Source of the DNA: Spirochaetales bacterium
GTDB taxonomy: Bacteria; Spirochaetota; Spirochaetia; UBA9216
Direction of reading: 5' to 3'
NCBI GenBank assembly: GCA_016342585.1
Contig: JAEINK010000015.1
Span: 1-64,000 of the forward strand
Length of the DNA stretch: 64,000 bases
Part shown: piece after piece, positions 9,260-17,982 of the stretch
Layout: every line of letters starts with the position of its first letter
How positions within the stretch are numbered: position 1 is the first letter of the stretch
The notes under the pieces: generated by a model
The model's database searches: none
Seen by the model: the letters and a program-made list of their open reading frames with translations, nothing else
Told to the model about the DNA's origin: nothing
Translations under genes and position numbers: made by a program

Positions 9260-10441
9260 TTATAGATTTGAAATCCAGAATTCAAGAATTTTCTGACCTT
9301 CATTCCAGACAAAATCATAATCAGCTTCCCAGAGGTTTAATTCACTCAGAGTTTTCATGCCATCTACAGGAGGAGTATCAGCTCTTACAGAGAAATTTCC
9401 GACAGTCTGGTACGGAGCATATCCGCCTTCGGCATTTTCATCACCCATCATATAGTTTATCATCAGCTTGGCAGCATTTGGATTGGCACAATCATTTGCA
9501 ACAGCCATAATTACGTTTGTAGAAAAACCCATCATCGGAGTCATATCTTCGATATATGTAAATTTCAGATTGGGATCCTTTTTTTTGTCACGCAGACGGC
9601 CGATTGAAGTGAGGCCAATCGGCGGATTCGCCTGATCTGACAGACCTACGGCCTTGGCAACTTCGTTTGTAGAACCCATGACAACCACATCATTATTGAT
9701 AAGACGGTAAATCCATTCGTAACCCGCATTCTCAATTCCCGGGCTCAATTCAATAGTTTTTCCAAAAGTCTTTTTATAATCATCAGCCATAACATCCGCA
9801 TTTTGCACTATAGTAGACAATATCTCAACATATTCAGAAAGTTTCTGAGGATCCGGCATAAGAACACGGCCTCTCCACTCCTCTGTAGTCAGCTCCCAGT
9901 AAGAGCTAACAGGCGGTGCTGAGTTCTTTTCATCATTGTACATCAATCCCTGTGTACTGGTGTGGTGAACAAGAAAAGGCTCTCTGTATCGTTCAGGTAC
10001 AATATCCATCATTGTAGAAGGAACATAACTGTAAACAAGATCCCTTGCAGCAAGTACGTTATTGACAGTAGGAACATCTTTCAGGAAGATGATATCCGCC
10101 TGTGTATTTCCTGCTTCTGCTTCAGCCAGAACCTTTGTTATGATTTCAGAAGAATCTATGTCATATCCATTTACAGTGATTCCCGGATATTTCTCTTCGA
10201 ATGTAGGTCCAAATTTAAATACGCGTGATGAATATGAATAAACATTCACCTCACCTTCAAGTTTAGCAGCTTCATAAAGTGCAGCTTCATCAAAAACAGA
10301 TTCAGTATACTCACCAAGCTGATTATCCCGGGCCCATTGATCTGCCGCGGCACCTTCTGCTTCCTGATCCTGCTGTCCGCCTGCCATTAAAACCGCTGAA
10401 GCAAAGAGTAATAACAGAAAAAAATAGAAAAATCTTTTCAT
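9260..10441 (-). CDS. Periplasmic solute-binding protein (family 1, AfuA/FbpA-like)
   Basis: 393 residues from the ATG at 10441, which is preceded by ACAAGGAGACGG; the frame is open further upstream but without start signals. A signal peptide of about 20 residues ends LMA before GGQQDQEAEG, a form common in spirochaete binding proteins; there is no lipobox Cys. The mature protein has the ferric/phosphonate/sugar-phosphate binding fold pattern: EGEVNVYSYSS near the start, then DIIFLKDVPTV and GLMYNDEKN. The adjacent tyrosine pair used by FbpA for iron is not seen. With a HAD phosphatase downstream and a SIS-domain regulator opposite, a phosphorylated sugar is my preferred ligand; iron or aminoethylphosphonate are alternatives. 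Confidence 0.88.
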   Translation of the reverse strand: MKRFFYFFLLLLFASAVLMAGGQQDQEAEGAAADQWARDNQLGEYTESVFDEAALYEAAKLEGEVNVYSYSSRVFKFGPTFEEKYPGITVNGYDIDSSEIITKVLAEAEAGNTQADIIFLKDVPTVNNVLAARDLVYSYVPSTMMDIVPERYREPFLVHHTSTQGLMYNDEKNSAPPVSSYWELTTEEWRGRVLMPDPQKLSEYVEILSTIVQNADVMADDYKKTFGKTIELSPGIENAGYEWIYRLINNDVVVMGSTNEVAKAVGLSDQANPPIGLTSIGRLRDKKKDPNLKFTYIEDMTPMMGFSTNVIMAVANDCANPNAAKLMINYMMGDENAEGGYAPYQTVGNFSVRADTPPVDGMKTLSELNLWEADYDFVWNEGQKILEFWISNL

Positions 10442-10461
10442 AACCGTCTCCTTGTGATAAT

Positions 10462-10519
10462 ATATTTCTAAACACAAGATAGAGTGGTTAATAAAAATTG
10501 TCAAGCTTTTTAGAAATAT
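10462..10519. promoter_or_regulatory. Candidate RpiR operator pair (11-bp perfect inverted repeat)
   Basis: ATATTTCTAAA at 10462-10472 is perfectly repeated in inverse orientation as TTTAGAAATAT at 10509-10519, with centres 47 bases apart. One arm lies at the predicted transcription start of the binding-protein operon and the other just upstream of its -35, between two divergent genes, one encoding a SIS-domain regulator. This is the arrangement expected for a repressor binding two sites around a promoter. Assignment to RpiR is inference. Confidence 0.5.
10476..10504 (-). promoter_or_regulatory. Sigma-70 promoter of the importer operon
   Basis: On the minus strand a perfect -35 TTGACA (10499-10504) is followed after exactly 17 bases by a -10 TATCTT (10476-10481). 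The predicted start near 10469 gives a leader of about 28 bases containing the GGAG ribosome-binding site of the binding-protein gene. The inverted repeat arms flank this promoter. Confidence 0.72.
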
Positions 10520-10574
10520 TTTTCTTATTTTTTGATATTGGCAAGTTATTTTCCATCTCATGAGAAGGGAATTT

Positions 10575-11471
10575 ATGATTAACAGCGTAAATGAAAACGA
10601 AAAAGAAGTATTAGAGATAATTAATAGCAAGTATGAAGAACTGTCAAAGCAACTAAAAAAGGTCGCTGACCACATCTCTTTCAATCTTCAGGATGTAATT
10701 TTTTATTCTATTTCGGATTTAGCCGAAAAACTTGAGATGAGTGAATCCGCTATTGTCCGTTTTGCAAAAGCAGTCGGTTTTGCAGGATTTCCGGAATTAA
10801 AAAAGGAACTAATTAAATATTATAAAAAACATATAAACCCTGCAAATAAAATTAAAAGTTATCTGAATGATCTGCCCGAAAATGATTTTTTTTATACAAG
10901 TATGATCCAGAAAGAGATCGACTACCTGAGCAGATCCGTTGATTCGATTGACAAATCTGTTTTTGATAAAGCAATTGAAAATATCTGCATGGCAAATAAT
11001 ATCTATATATTCGGTCACGGAACAGCAGAATCTCTGGCTTGTTTTCTGCATTTCAGATTAAACAGATTCAACCTAAAATCACACAGGATAAGTAACACCG
11101 GCCGAAACCTGCTGGAAGAACTGATAAAAATCGAAAAGAACGATTTCGCCGTTGTTTATTGTTTTCATAAATCGTTTTACAGTTCTTCTTACGACAATGA
11201 GTATCTGATGGAATTCCTCAAACGAGAAGGTATTCCGAATCTGCTTATCACTGATCTGCAGGCAAATCCGATTTTAAGATCAGCCGAGCTTGTGCTGTCC
11301 GCCATCCGAGGTCCATTCGGAACTTTTCAGTCTCAGATTGTACCAATGGCCATTACGAACAGCTTAATAATCGGAACAGCCGATAAACTTGGAGTTAAGG
11401 CGCTGAACGCTCTCGAACGGCTTGAAAATATACGCAGCTACTATAACCACTCTGATAATGCAATAAAGTAA
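10575..11471 (+). CDS. MurR/RpiR-family transcriptional regulator with SIS domain
   Basis: 298 residues from the ATG at 10575, chosen because AGAAGGGA lies five bases before it; an in-frame ATG at 10560 has no such site. Residues about 20-80 form the RpiR helix-turn-helix, with ISDLAEKLEMSESAIVRFAK as the recognition region. Residues about 125-265 form a SIS domain (NIYIFGHGTAESLA), which in this family binds phosphosugars as effectors. It is divergent from the importer operon and shares its 130-base intergenic region, so it very likely controls it. A phosphosugar-responsive regulator opposite a transporter-phosphatase operon is the main clue to the substrate. Confidence 0.9.
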   Translation: MINSVNENEKEVLEIINSKYEELSKQLKKVADHISFNLQDVIFYSISDLAEKLEMSESAIVRFAKAVGFAGFPELKKELIKYYKKHINPANKIKSYLNDLPENDFFYTSMIQKEIDYLSRSVDSIDKSVFDKAIENICMANNIYIFGHGTAESLACFLHFRLNRFNLKSHRISNTGRNLLEELIKIEKNDFAVVYCFHKSFYSSSYDNEYLMEFLKREGIPNLLITDLQANPILRSAELVLSAIRGPFGTFQSQIVPMAITNSLIIGTADKLGVKALNALERLENIRSYYNHSDNAIK

Positions 11472-11584
11472 CTATCAGGTCAAAATACACCTAGTCTCTA
11501 CAACAACTGCGGAAGCAATAATAGGCTTACTAACGGAATTATAATCATTTTGAAAATACGAAAATGTCCTGCTCCATCAATAAT

Positions 11585-11890
11585 CGCCGCCCTTTACATC
11601 TACTTCATCCACGTGAAACAGCTCTTCCAGCAGGGTCGAAGCAGCCTTAACCTCTTCGAGAAAAGGGCATACAATACTGATTCCTATAAGATCGGTTTTA
11701 AAAATCTCCCCTGAAAGCTGTGTTTGGGAAGCGGCAGTCATGAGCAGTTTTGCATACCAGCTATCGAAAGTCTTTATCCGATGACGGTCTGTGATATTTA
11801 TATTTCTATTCCGGGCTTCCCTTCGGTTTTTTTCTACAAACTCAATCAGTATCTCTTCGTTTCGACGGATTGAATTGGTATACTATTTCT
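11585..11890 (-). pseudogene. RelA/SpoT-like synthetase fragment, paralogue of the 2029-3240 gene
   Basis: The minus strand from about 11885 to 11588 encodes a decayed copy of residues about 19-117 of the relA-like gene: NITDRHRIKTFDSWYAKLL, then CPFLEEVKAASTLLEELF and DVKGGDY. The frame ends at a TGA-type truncation right after DY, so the catalytic GYESVH and EVQVRT motifs are lost. Near the start, codons corresponding to the LEKRY region of the intact gene read as two TAG stops. No start codon exists. It sits between the RpiR gene and the truncated IS copy, in the same orientation as the intact paralogue 8.6 kb away. Confidence 0.8.
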
Positions 11891-11971
11891 ACTCATCAAG
11901 GATTATTTCCCGTTATTACCGATTTATTCGGTTTTTGATTCTCAGATATTCTAGTATCATTTCTACGGAGA

Positions 11972-13024
11972 ATGATAGGAACCTACCCTTCAAGAGCCTT
12001 TGGTACAGTCCATCGTTACCGCTGCAAAGCCTGCGGCATGACTTTTTCTTCCCAGACCTTCTCAATCGATTATTATGCAAAAAAGAGAGTCAGTTATGTT
12101 CGGCTTCTGCAGCATCTCAATTCAGCTTCAGGCCTGGGCGATATTAGCCGCTTCTTCAATCTGCGGGTGGAAACACTGGAAAACAGGTTGGAACGAGTTG
12201 CCCGTGTTGGTCTGGCGATTGAGGCGGCCCTTGAAAAACACCTTCCCTGTACAGAAAACATGACTGCCGATGGTTTTGAGACTTTTTCCTACTCCCAATA
12301 CTATCCTTGTCATGTAAACACCTTTGTCGGCTCTGATTCAGAGTATGTTTACACCATGGGTTTTTCAAACCTCAGGCGCAAAGGGCGTATGACGGCGAAA
12401 CAGAAAGCCCGCAGGGCGGAGCTTGAAAACCAGGGCAAAGCCAGTCCAACAGCCATACAGAAATCCTTCCGAATCTGTACTGACAAGATCCTGCAACTTG
12501 TTAAGAGTAAAGAAGTTAGCGCTTCCTCTGAAAAGAATATACTCTATACGGATGAACATAAAGCCTATCCTTTGGCTTTCAGAAAGCTGGACGGATTTGA
12601 GGAAGCCTTCGACCATGTTCAGATATCATCGAAAAAACCAAGGACAGTGTATAACAATCTCTTTCCTTCCAACTACTTTCACCGTTTTCTGCGTATGGAT
12701 CTCTCGGATCATACCCGTGAAACCCTGCAATGGGCGAAATGTCCCAGTGCCTTGATGGCACGAATGGAAGCCTTTCGTTTTGCTTACAACTGTTTCAACC
12801 CCAGAAGGGTGAAGGCCAGTCGGGCCGGGGATTGGACAACCCACGCAGAGGCTGCCGGTATTACACGAGCGGTTCTATCAGATACAATTAATGAGTTTTG
12901 GGGAAAGAGACCCTTTCTGGGTAAAACCAATTTAAGTGAAGATGAGGTAAAAACCTGGACGTGTCAGTGGACTAATCCAGGCAGGACAGTAGGCCGGAGG
13001 ATTCCAAATTATATTTTTCTGTGA
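11972..13024 (+). pseudogene. N-terminally truncated zinc-ribbon DDE transposase
   Basis: An uninterrupted 350-codon frame equals the last 348 residues of the 374-residue transposase at 32700. Its ATG lies six bases before the break and comes from flanking DNA. The first half of the N-terminal zinc ribbon (CPNPKC in the full copy) is lost while the second CxxC (CKACG) remains, so DNA-end recognition is probably lost. The presumed catalytic acids (TADGFE, YTDEHKAY, ARMEAFRF) are intact. No ribosome-binding site is seen. Confidence 0.8.
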
Positions 13025-13053
13025 GTTGTAAGAGATCAACAGGCTTTGGGGCA
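11978..13053 (+). mobile_element. Left-truncated copy of the window's IS element
   Basis: 1076 bases align with 32778-33853 of the complete copy at a constant offset of 20800 and without any net insertion or deletion, at roughly 95-97 percent identity by eye. The right terminal inverted repeat (ATCAACAGGCTTTGGGGCA, 13035-13053) is present. The left 161 bases, including the left inverted repeat and the first codons of the transposase, are missing. Without a left end it should not transpose by itself. The break falls next to the decayed relA-like fragment. Confidence 0.88.
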
Positions 13054-13060
13054 CTGATTA

Positions 13061-13504
13061 ATGCTTAATGCAACCAGGCTCAATATCAGGGTTACTGTTC
13101 TCCTGGCAACCCCTTCAGGATATGTTTTTGAGAAGGATAAGAATGGGTTTTATTTTCCCATCGGGGGAAGGGTAAAGCTTAACGAGGCTTCGATTAATAC
13201 GGCAATCCGTGAAGTCCGGGAGGAGGTCGATCTTAAACTGGCGATTTCGGATCTAACCCTCACAGGGCTTTTTGAAGATTTTTTCCGCTACGACGGGACC
13301 CCTTTTCACGAAATTAACCTGATCTACCGGGTTTCTGTTGATCACAATGTGACTCTGAAAGATGGATTCCACTGTTTTCCTGAATCCCGGATCGACGATG
13401 AAGATATCCGCCCCCGGGAGATAAAGGGTTTTTATAATCAGGATTCGACCCCGGATCCACTCCCTTTTTCTCACCATATCATCAGGGATAAATCTTTGTA
13501 TTGA
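13061..13504 (+). CDS. NUDIX hydrolase
   Basis: A 147-residue protein with a NUDIX box at about residues 36-58: G-x5-E-x7-REVREEV, matching G-x5-E-x7-REUxEE, though the usual glycine after the box is Asp. The family cleaves nucleoside diphosphates linked to another moiety; the specific substrate cannot be told. It starts eight bases after the IS inverted repeat and has only a weak GGGG upstream, so its original promoter, and possibly its first codons, may have been replaced when the IS arrived. Confidence 0.78.
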   Translation: MLNATRLNIRVTVLLATPSGYVFEKDKNGFYFPIGGRVKLNEASINTAIREVREEVDLKLAISDLTLTGLFEDFFRYDGTPFHEINLIYRVSVDHNVTLKDGFHCFPESRIDDEDIRPREIKGFYNQDSTPDPLPFSHHIIRDKSLY

Positions 13505-13505
13505 T

Positions 13506-13533
13506 TTGTATTTTACCCTCTTTGTGGTAAACT
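13506..13533 (+). promoter_or_regulatory. Candidate promoter of the moxR operon, leaderless geometry
   Basis: TTGTAT (13506-13511) and TAAACT (13528-13533) are 16 bases apart, and the -10 lies six bases before the moxR ATG. No Shine-Dalgarno sequence is present. The spacing equals that of the relA-like, amylase, dsbD and 38813 genes. The -35 is weak, so confidence is moderate. Confidence 0.42.
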
Positions 13534-13539
13534 TGTTTC

Positions 13540-14529
13540 ATGGCTAAAGTAAATAATCCGGTGTTAAATGAACTTGAGGAGATCACCGCTCTCGGCAAGA
13601 AACTGGTAACCTCTATGGCGAGGGTTATCCGCGGGAAACATGAATTCCTCGAATATCTTGTCTGTTCCCTCCTTTCGGGTGGGCATGTCCTGCTGGAAGA
13701 CCTTCCGGGGCTTGGAAAAACCACCGTGGCAAAAGCCATGGCTCGGCTCATCTCCGGTTCGGATACCTCTCTCAAGGGGAAGGCTGCCGGTTTTCAGCGT
13801 ATCCAGTTTACTCCCGATCTGCTTCCCTATGACATCACCGGGGTGGAAATTTTCAACCCCGAAACCAGGAAATTCAAATTCAACCCCGGTCCTGTATTTT
13901 CACAGATCCTTTTAGCCGATGAGATCAACCGGGCCGGACCCAAGGTTCAGTCGGCCCTCCTTGAAGTTATGGCCGAGCATCAGGTTACAGTGGGGAATAA
14001 AACCCACAAGATGGATGAGCTCTTCTTTGTGATGGCTACCCAGAATCCTCTGGAGATCGAGGGGACATATCTTCTCCCCGCGGCTCAGGTGGATCGATTT
14101 CTGATGTGCCTCTCCCTTGGGTATCCGGATAACCAGGCCGAGATGGAGATCCTTTTGGCCAACCCCTCCGAGACGGAACTTCCCAACCTTAAACCGGTAA
14201 GTACCCGAAGGGATATTCTTGTGGCACGGGAATTTACAGCTTCGGTGCATTGTGATGAGAAATTGTTGTCTGCTGTTGTTTTTGCTGCCGATGGAAGTCG
14301 AAATCATAAGTCTGTCGCCCTGGGGATCTCCCCCAGGGGAACCCTCCATCTGGTCCGGTCCGCCCGAACTCTTGCTGTTATAAGGGGGCGGGATTATGTT
14401 ATTGATCAGGACCTCCTTGATTTGGCCGGCCCTGTCTGGGGGCACCGACTCAGGCTCAAGGAGAACCGCAGGGATGGAATAAAGATCCCCCGGCAGCTTT
14501 TAATGGATGGACTGGAACGGGCGAAATGA
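13540..14529 (+). CDS. MoxR-family AAA+ ATPase
   Basis: A 329-residue AAA+ chaperone-like ATPase. Walker A is LPGLGKTT (55-62), Walker B LLADEINRA (124-132), followed by sensor 1 in MATQNPLEIEGTYLLPAAQVDRF. MoxR proteins act with DUF58 and von Willebrand or transglutaminase partners in maturation of surface or enzyme complexes. It is the first gene of a tight operon: its stop overlaps the DUF58 start by four bases (ATGA). A leaderless promoter is suggested upstream. Confidence 0.95.
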   Translation: MAKVNNPVLNELEEITALGKKLVTSMARVIRGKHEFLEYLVCSLLSGGHVLLEDLPGLGKTTVAKAMARLISGSDTSLKGKAAGFQRIQFTPDLLPYDITGVEIFNPETRKFKFNPGPVFSQILLADEINRAGPKVQSALLEVMAEHQVTVGNKTHKMDELFFVMATQNPLEIEGTYLLPAAQVDRFLMCLSLGYPDNQAEMEILLANPSETELPNLKPVSTRRDILVAREFTASVHCDEKLLSAVVFAADGSRNHKSVALGISPRGTLHLVRSARTLAVIRGRDYVIDQDLLDLAGPVWGHRLRLKENRRDGIKIPRQLLMDGLERAK

Positions 14530-15875
14530 AAACAGGACGCAGGATTAAATTCCGGTTCTCATCTTCAGGCTTTGGAACTGCCGGTGGAATAGTCATCATT
14601 TTTACCTCCTTCTTTCTGCTCCTTTCAGGTTTTGTCCGTGGGGAGCTTGCCGCCCTGCTTTGGGGGGGGACCCTCTTTTTTGTGATTTTTTTCTGCTGCC
14701 TTGCCGTTTTTATTACGGCGGTTTTGAATCGGCATATTCAGTCCGGGTTCGAACCCTCACACCCCCTTTTATTTCAAGGTGAGGAGGTTGAGCCGGGGGT
14801 TCTCCTTTCCGGAGATCTTTTTCTCCCTCTTCGTGTTCGCCGTATTCCCGGGATCTCCCTGGCTTATAAACTCGATTTTACCTTTAAAACCCGGAAATTC
14901 ATCCTGCTGGCGAATCTGCATCCTTCCCGATTAAGTTTCCCCATTTCAGGCACCCCCCTTTTCCGAGGCACATATTCGGGACAGGACTCACTCGTTGTTC
15001 GCGATCTTACCGGTTTTTTTCAGGTTGATATTCCTCTTGGCGGAGAGGGTTTTCTGACTGTTTATCCCGAAAGGGAGAGGGACTCCCGGCTGCCCTTCCT
15101 GCCCTCCCTTGGTGGTTCTGTTACACCGGAGATCCGCCGTAAGAGAGAGAGCTCCGACCTTTTTGATTTGCGTAAGTTTTATCCCGGAGATGACCCCCGG
15201 AAGCTGCACTGGAAACTCTATGCCCATTCGGGGGACCTTTTTCTAAGAAAAGGAGAACCCGAACCTCCCCCCTCGGGGTTGTTTCAATTTGTTCTTGATC
15301 TGAATCTCGATAATATTCCTGAGGGGATGCGGGCCTCTGTGTTCGAGCTGTTGATTGCCAATATGGCGGAGATCCTGTGCGGGATCCTTCTCCGCGGGAA
15401 TGAACTTCTGATTACAGGTCGTGGGCTGGTCTCCCTTGCTTTTTCTGCGGAGGAGGAGGGTAAACTCCTCAAGTTTATGGCCTCCCTCTGGTATGGGGAT
15501 GGAGAGGATGGTCTTCACGAAGATAAAAACGCTGAACTTCACAATTCCGGCGGGGAATATGTAAAAGGGGTTCTTCAGGGGCTGAATAAAGAGAATGGTG
15601 CCTACCTCTATTCTAATCCTTTTTCCTCGCATTTTGATTCCCTGCTTACCGGGTTGAATCGGATGGCCAGGGGTAACTCTGTTCGGGTCCTTACTTCAAA
15701 AATTCCCGAATCTGCCCGGATAATAAGCCGGAGCTCCCTCTTTTTTCATAAGGAAAATGAACCGGTCAATAGGAAGCCGCAGCTTACACCATCGCCTGCG
15801 GTTTTTGCTGCCTGGGAATCCGGGATAGAGAGGATGGCCGAAGTGGCGGGCAGGGAGATTCTTCATGTCCTTTAA
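14526..15875 (+). CDS. DUF58 domain membrane protein
   Basis: 449 residues with two N-terminal membrane helices (about 17-65) and a cytoplasmic DUF58 domain whose hallmark YPGDDPRKLHWKLYA lies at about residues 218-232. DUF58 proteins are constant partners of MoxR ATPases. The end overlaps the next gene by 11 bases, indicating translational coupling. Confidence 0.92.
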   Translation: MKTGRRIKFRFSSSGFGTAGGIVIIFTSFFLLLSGFVRGELAALLWGGTLFFVIFFCCLAVFITAVLNRHIQSGFEPSHPLLFQGEEVEPGVLLSGDLFLPLRVRRIPGISLAYKLDFTFKTRKFILLANLHPSRLSFPISGTPLFRGTYSGQDSLVVRDLTGFFQVDIPLGGEGFLTVYPERERDSRLPFLPSLGGSVTPEIRRKRESSDLFDLRKFYPGDDPRKLHWKLYAHSGDLFLRKGEPEPPPSGLFQFVLDLNLDNIPEGMRASVFELLIANMAEILCGILLRGNELLITGRGLVSLAFSAEEEGKLLKFMASLWYGDGEDGLHEDKNAELHNSGGEYVKGVLQGLNKENGAYLYSNPFSSHFDSLLTGLNRMARGNSVRVLTSKIPESARIISRSSLFFHKENEPVNRKPQLTPSPAVFAAWESGIERMAEVAGREILHVL

Positions 15876-17982
15876 AGTGGTAAATAGGAAGGGGGTTGTT
15901 ATCCATCTGCTTAGAATTGCTGTTCTCGGTTTACTATGTGGCGGGTACTATCTCTATCTGAAGGAGCTTGTCTCTCCCCCCTTCTGGATCACCGCCTTTC
16001 TTGCCGGATGTTGTGGTGCGTTCTTCATAACACCCCGGTTCCGGTTTCTGCCCGCCGTTGGCCTTTTTGGGCTGATTCTTGTTGCCATTCGATTCTCCGG
16101 TTTTCTGATCTTCTCCATCATGGGAGAGTCGGCCGACCTCTACTATTTTCTCTTTGATTTGAATTATTTGCCTCTCCTGCTTCCCCTTATAATCTCCTGG
16201 CTTTTTTCCTACTGGGCCTTAAGAAGGCCGGGCTTTATTAAATGGGAGGTTATCCTCAATGGATGGCTTCTGTTTTTTCTTTTCTTCAGTCAGGGTAAAT
16301 TTGAACTGAATCTTCTTCCTCATCCCATTTATCTTGCCGGTGGTGCGGCTCTCTTTCTCCTCTTTGAGATTATCATTTTGATCCTTACGGCCTCCTCCTG
16401 TGGTTCGGATAGAAAGACGATCCTTGTGTTCATTTTTCTTCTTATAATGATAATATCCGGCGGGTTCATTTTTTTCCTTGGAAGGTATTCAAAAGGCGCT
16501 GTCAGCCAGGGGGGCGGTCTTGTTAAGCCAACCCTTTTCAGGTTTGATTTTTCAAAGTATATAAAACTTGAAAGTGAGATAACCATGAGTACGGATCTTG
16601 TTCTCCTCTTCCGTGAGGAGGAACCATCACAGCAGCCCCTGCTGCGCCGATTTGTTCTTTCAGGCTACAAACCCGAATCGGGATTTTTCATGGCTGAGGC
16701 TCCGGGTGAACCCCCCCAGATTAAAACCATCCCTGAGGAGAAGATCACTCTGCCGGATCCCGGGTGGCGGGATCGAAACGATTCCCTGCAAGAGTATTTT
16801 CTTGTCAATTTTGATCCCACCTCCCTCGTTGCCATGAATTATCCGGTCGAGATTATCCCTCTGACAAACTGGGATTCCTCCTCCTTCATCCGGAACTATA
16901 AAGTGACCTCCCGGATTAGTCAGTTCCTTACCTGGGAGCTTGTTGATTCAGATGGGGCAGATATTCCGCAGGATGAACATCTAAATGCGAAGGCATTCGA
17001 GTTTTATACCGAATATGGAGAGGAGCAGGCCATTTTTGATCTCGCCGTCCAGGTGACCGCGGGCCTGGAAAACCGGTTTGATCAGATCATGGCCATACTG
17101 ACCTATCTGCAGGAGGATTACTTCTACTCGCTAAAACCGGGTGTCTCCGATGATGGGAACCAGCTTCATCATTTTCTTTTCGAAAGTAAAAAGGGGTATT
17201 GTTCCTATTTTGCCTTTTCCATGTCGCTCATGTGCAGGAGTCTTGGAATCCCCTCCCGTGTGGCTGTCGGTTTTTTTACAGATCCTGAACTGGGAGTCAT
17301 GAATATCTATCCTGTCCGGGCAGACATGGCCCATGCCTGGGTCGAGGTTTTCTTCCCGGGCTACGGGTGGATCAATTTTGATCCCACATCTCAGGAGCTT
17401 GCCCCGGGAGAGGATTTTCAATTTGGCAGCCTGGAGGTTGATGAATTCCTCTCCCTGGTGGAAGAGATCCTTATAAACAGGGATGGTCTCGGGGAAGAGG
17501 TTCCTCCGGAAATCGATGATATGAAACCCGTTCCCGGGTGGACTTTCCTGTTAAAGGAGAGCGCCGGCTTCATTATCAAGTTCTGGTATCTCCTCATCCT
17601 TTTCATCTGGCTACTCCTCCTCCTTGTTATAGAATTATCTCCCAGAATCAGGAGCTTCATGAGTCGTAATCTGAATGTTCGGATGGATTGCGAGCTAAAA
17701 CTACTTGTCAGGCGTTTTGCCCTTTCCGGTTTGAATAAAAAAGGGGATGAGTCTCTCCTTGAATGGGCCGAGCGGGCTGATCAGGCTGTACATGAGGCCT
17801 CTTTTTCGGTGCGGGAGTTTGCCGATCTCTATCTCAAGAACAGATACGGGCAGGAATTCTCCCTGGAAGAGTATTCCATTGCCCGGGAGCACAGGAAGAT
17901 GATAAACGGCAGGCTGAATCAGGGAATAACCCCGGGAACCTGTATGAACTATCTTATCCGCCCCTTTAGGAGGAAAAGATGA
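15865..17982 (+). CDS. Transglutaminase-like membrane protein (TgpA type)
   Basis: 705 residues. Six or seven membrane helices occupy the first 210 residues, then an extracytoplasmic transglutaminase core carries the full triad: Cys in KKGYCSYFAFS (about 446), His in MAHAWVEV (about 489) and Asp in WINFDPTSQ (about 505). A further membrane helix lies at about 570-590, followed by a cytoplasmic tail. This is the third component of the MoxR-DUF58-transglutaminase system, whose substrate is unknown. The start overlaps the DUF58 gene, and the stop overlaps the next start (ATGA). Confidence 0.93.
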   Translation: MSFKVVNRKGVVIHLLRIAVLGLLCGGYYLYLKELVSPPFWITAFLAGCCGAFFITPRFRFLPAVGLFGLILVAIRFSGFLIFSIMGESADLYYFLFDLNYLPLLLPLIISWLFSYWALRRPGFIKWEVILNGWLLFFLFFSQGKFELNLLPHPIYLAGGAALFLLFEIIILILTASSCGSDRKTILVFIFLLIMIISGGFIFFLGRYSKGAVSQGGGLVKPTLFRFDFSKYIKLESEITMSTDLVLLFREEEPSQQPLLRRFVLSGYKPESGFFMAEAPGEPPQIKTIPEEKITLPDPGWRDRNDSLQEYFLVNFDPTSLVAMNYPVEIIPLTNWDSSSFIRNYKVTSRISQFLTWELVDSDGADIPQDEHLNAKAFEFYTEYGEEQAIFDLAVQVTAGLENRFDQIMAILTYLQEDYFYSLKPGVSDDGNQLHHFLFESKKGYCSYFAFSMSLMCRSLGIPSRVAVGFFTDPELGVMNIYPVRADMAHAWVEVFFPGYGWINFDPTSQELAPGEDFQFGSLEVDEFLSLVEEILINRDGLGEEVPPEIDDMKPVPGWTFLLKESAGFIIKFWYLLILFIWLLLLLVIELSPRIRSFMSRNLNVRMDCELKLLVRRFALSGLNKKGDESLLEWAERADQAVHEASFSVREFADLYLKNRYGQEFSLEEYSIAREHRKMINGRLNQGITPGTCMNYLIRPFRRKR

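Noticed and set aside
12423..12755. A 110-codon second open frame conserved in both IS copies (also 33223-33555)
   Set aside because: It is in another frame within the transposase gene. Its presence in both copies follows from DNA identity, and it has no ribosome-binding site.
14746..14757. GGTTCGAACCC, like the T-arm of a tRNA
   Set aside because: It lies inside the DUF58 reading frame (SGFEPSHP) and no matching acceptor, D or anticodon arms can be folded around it.
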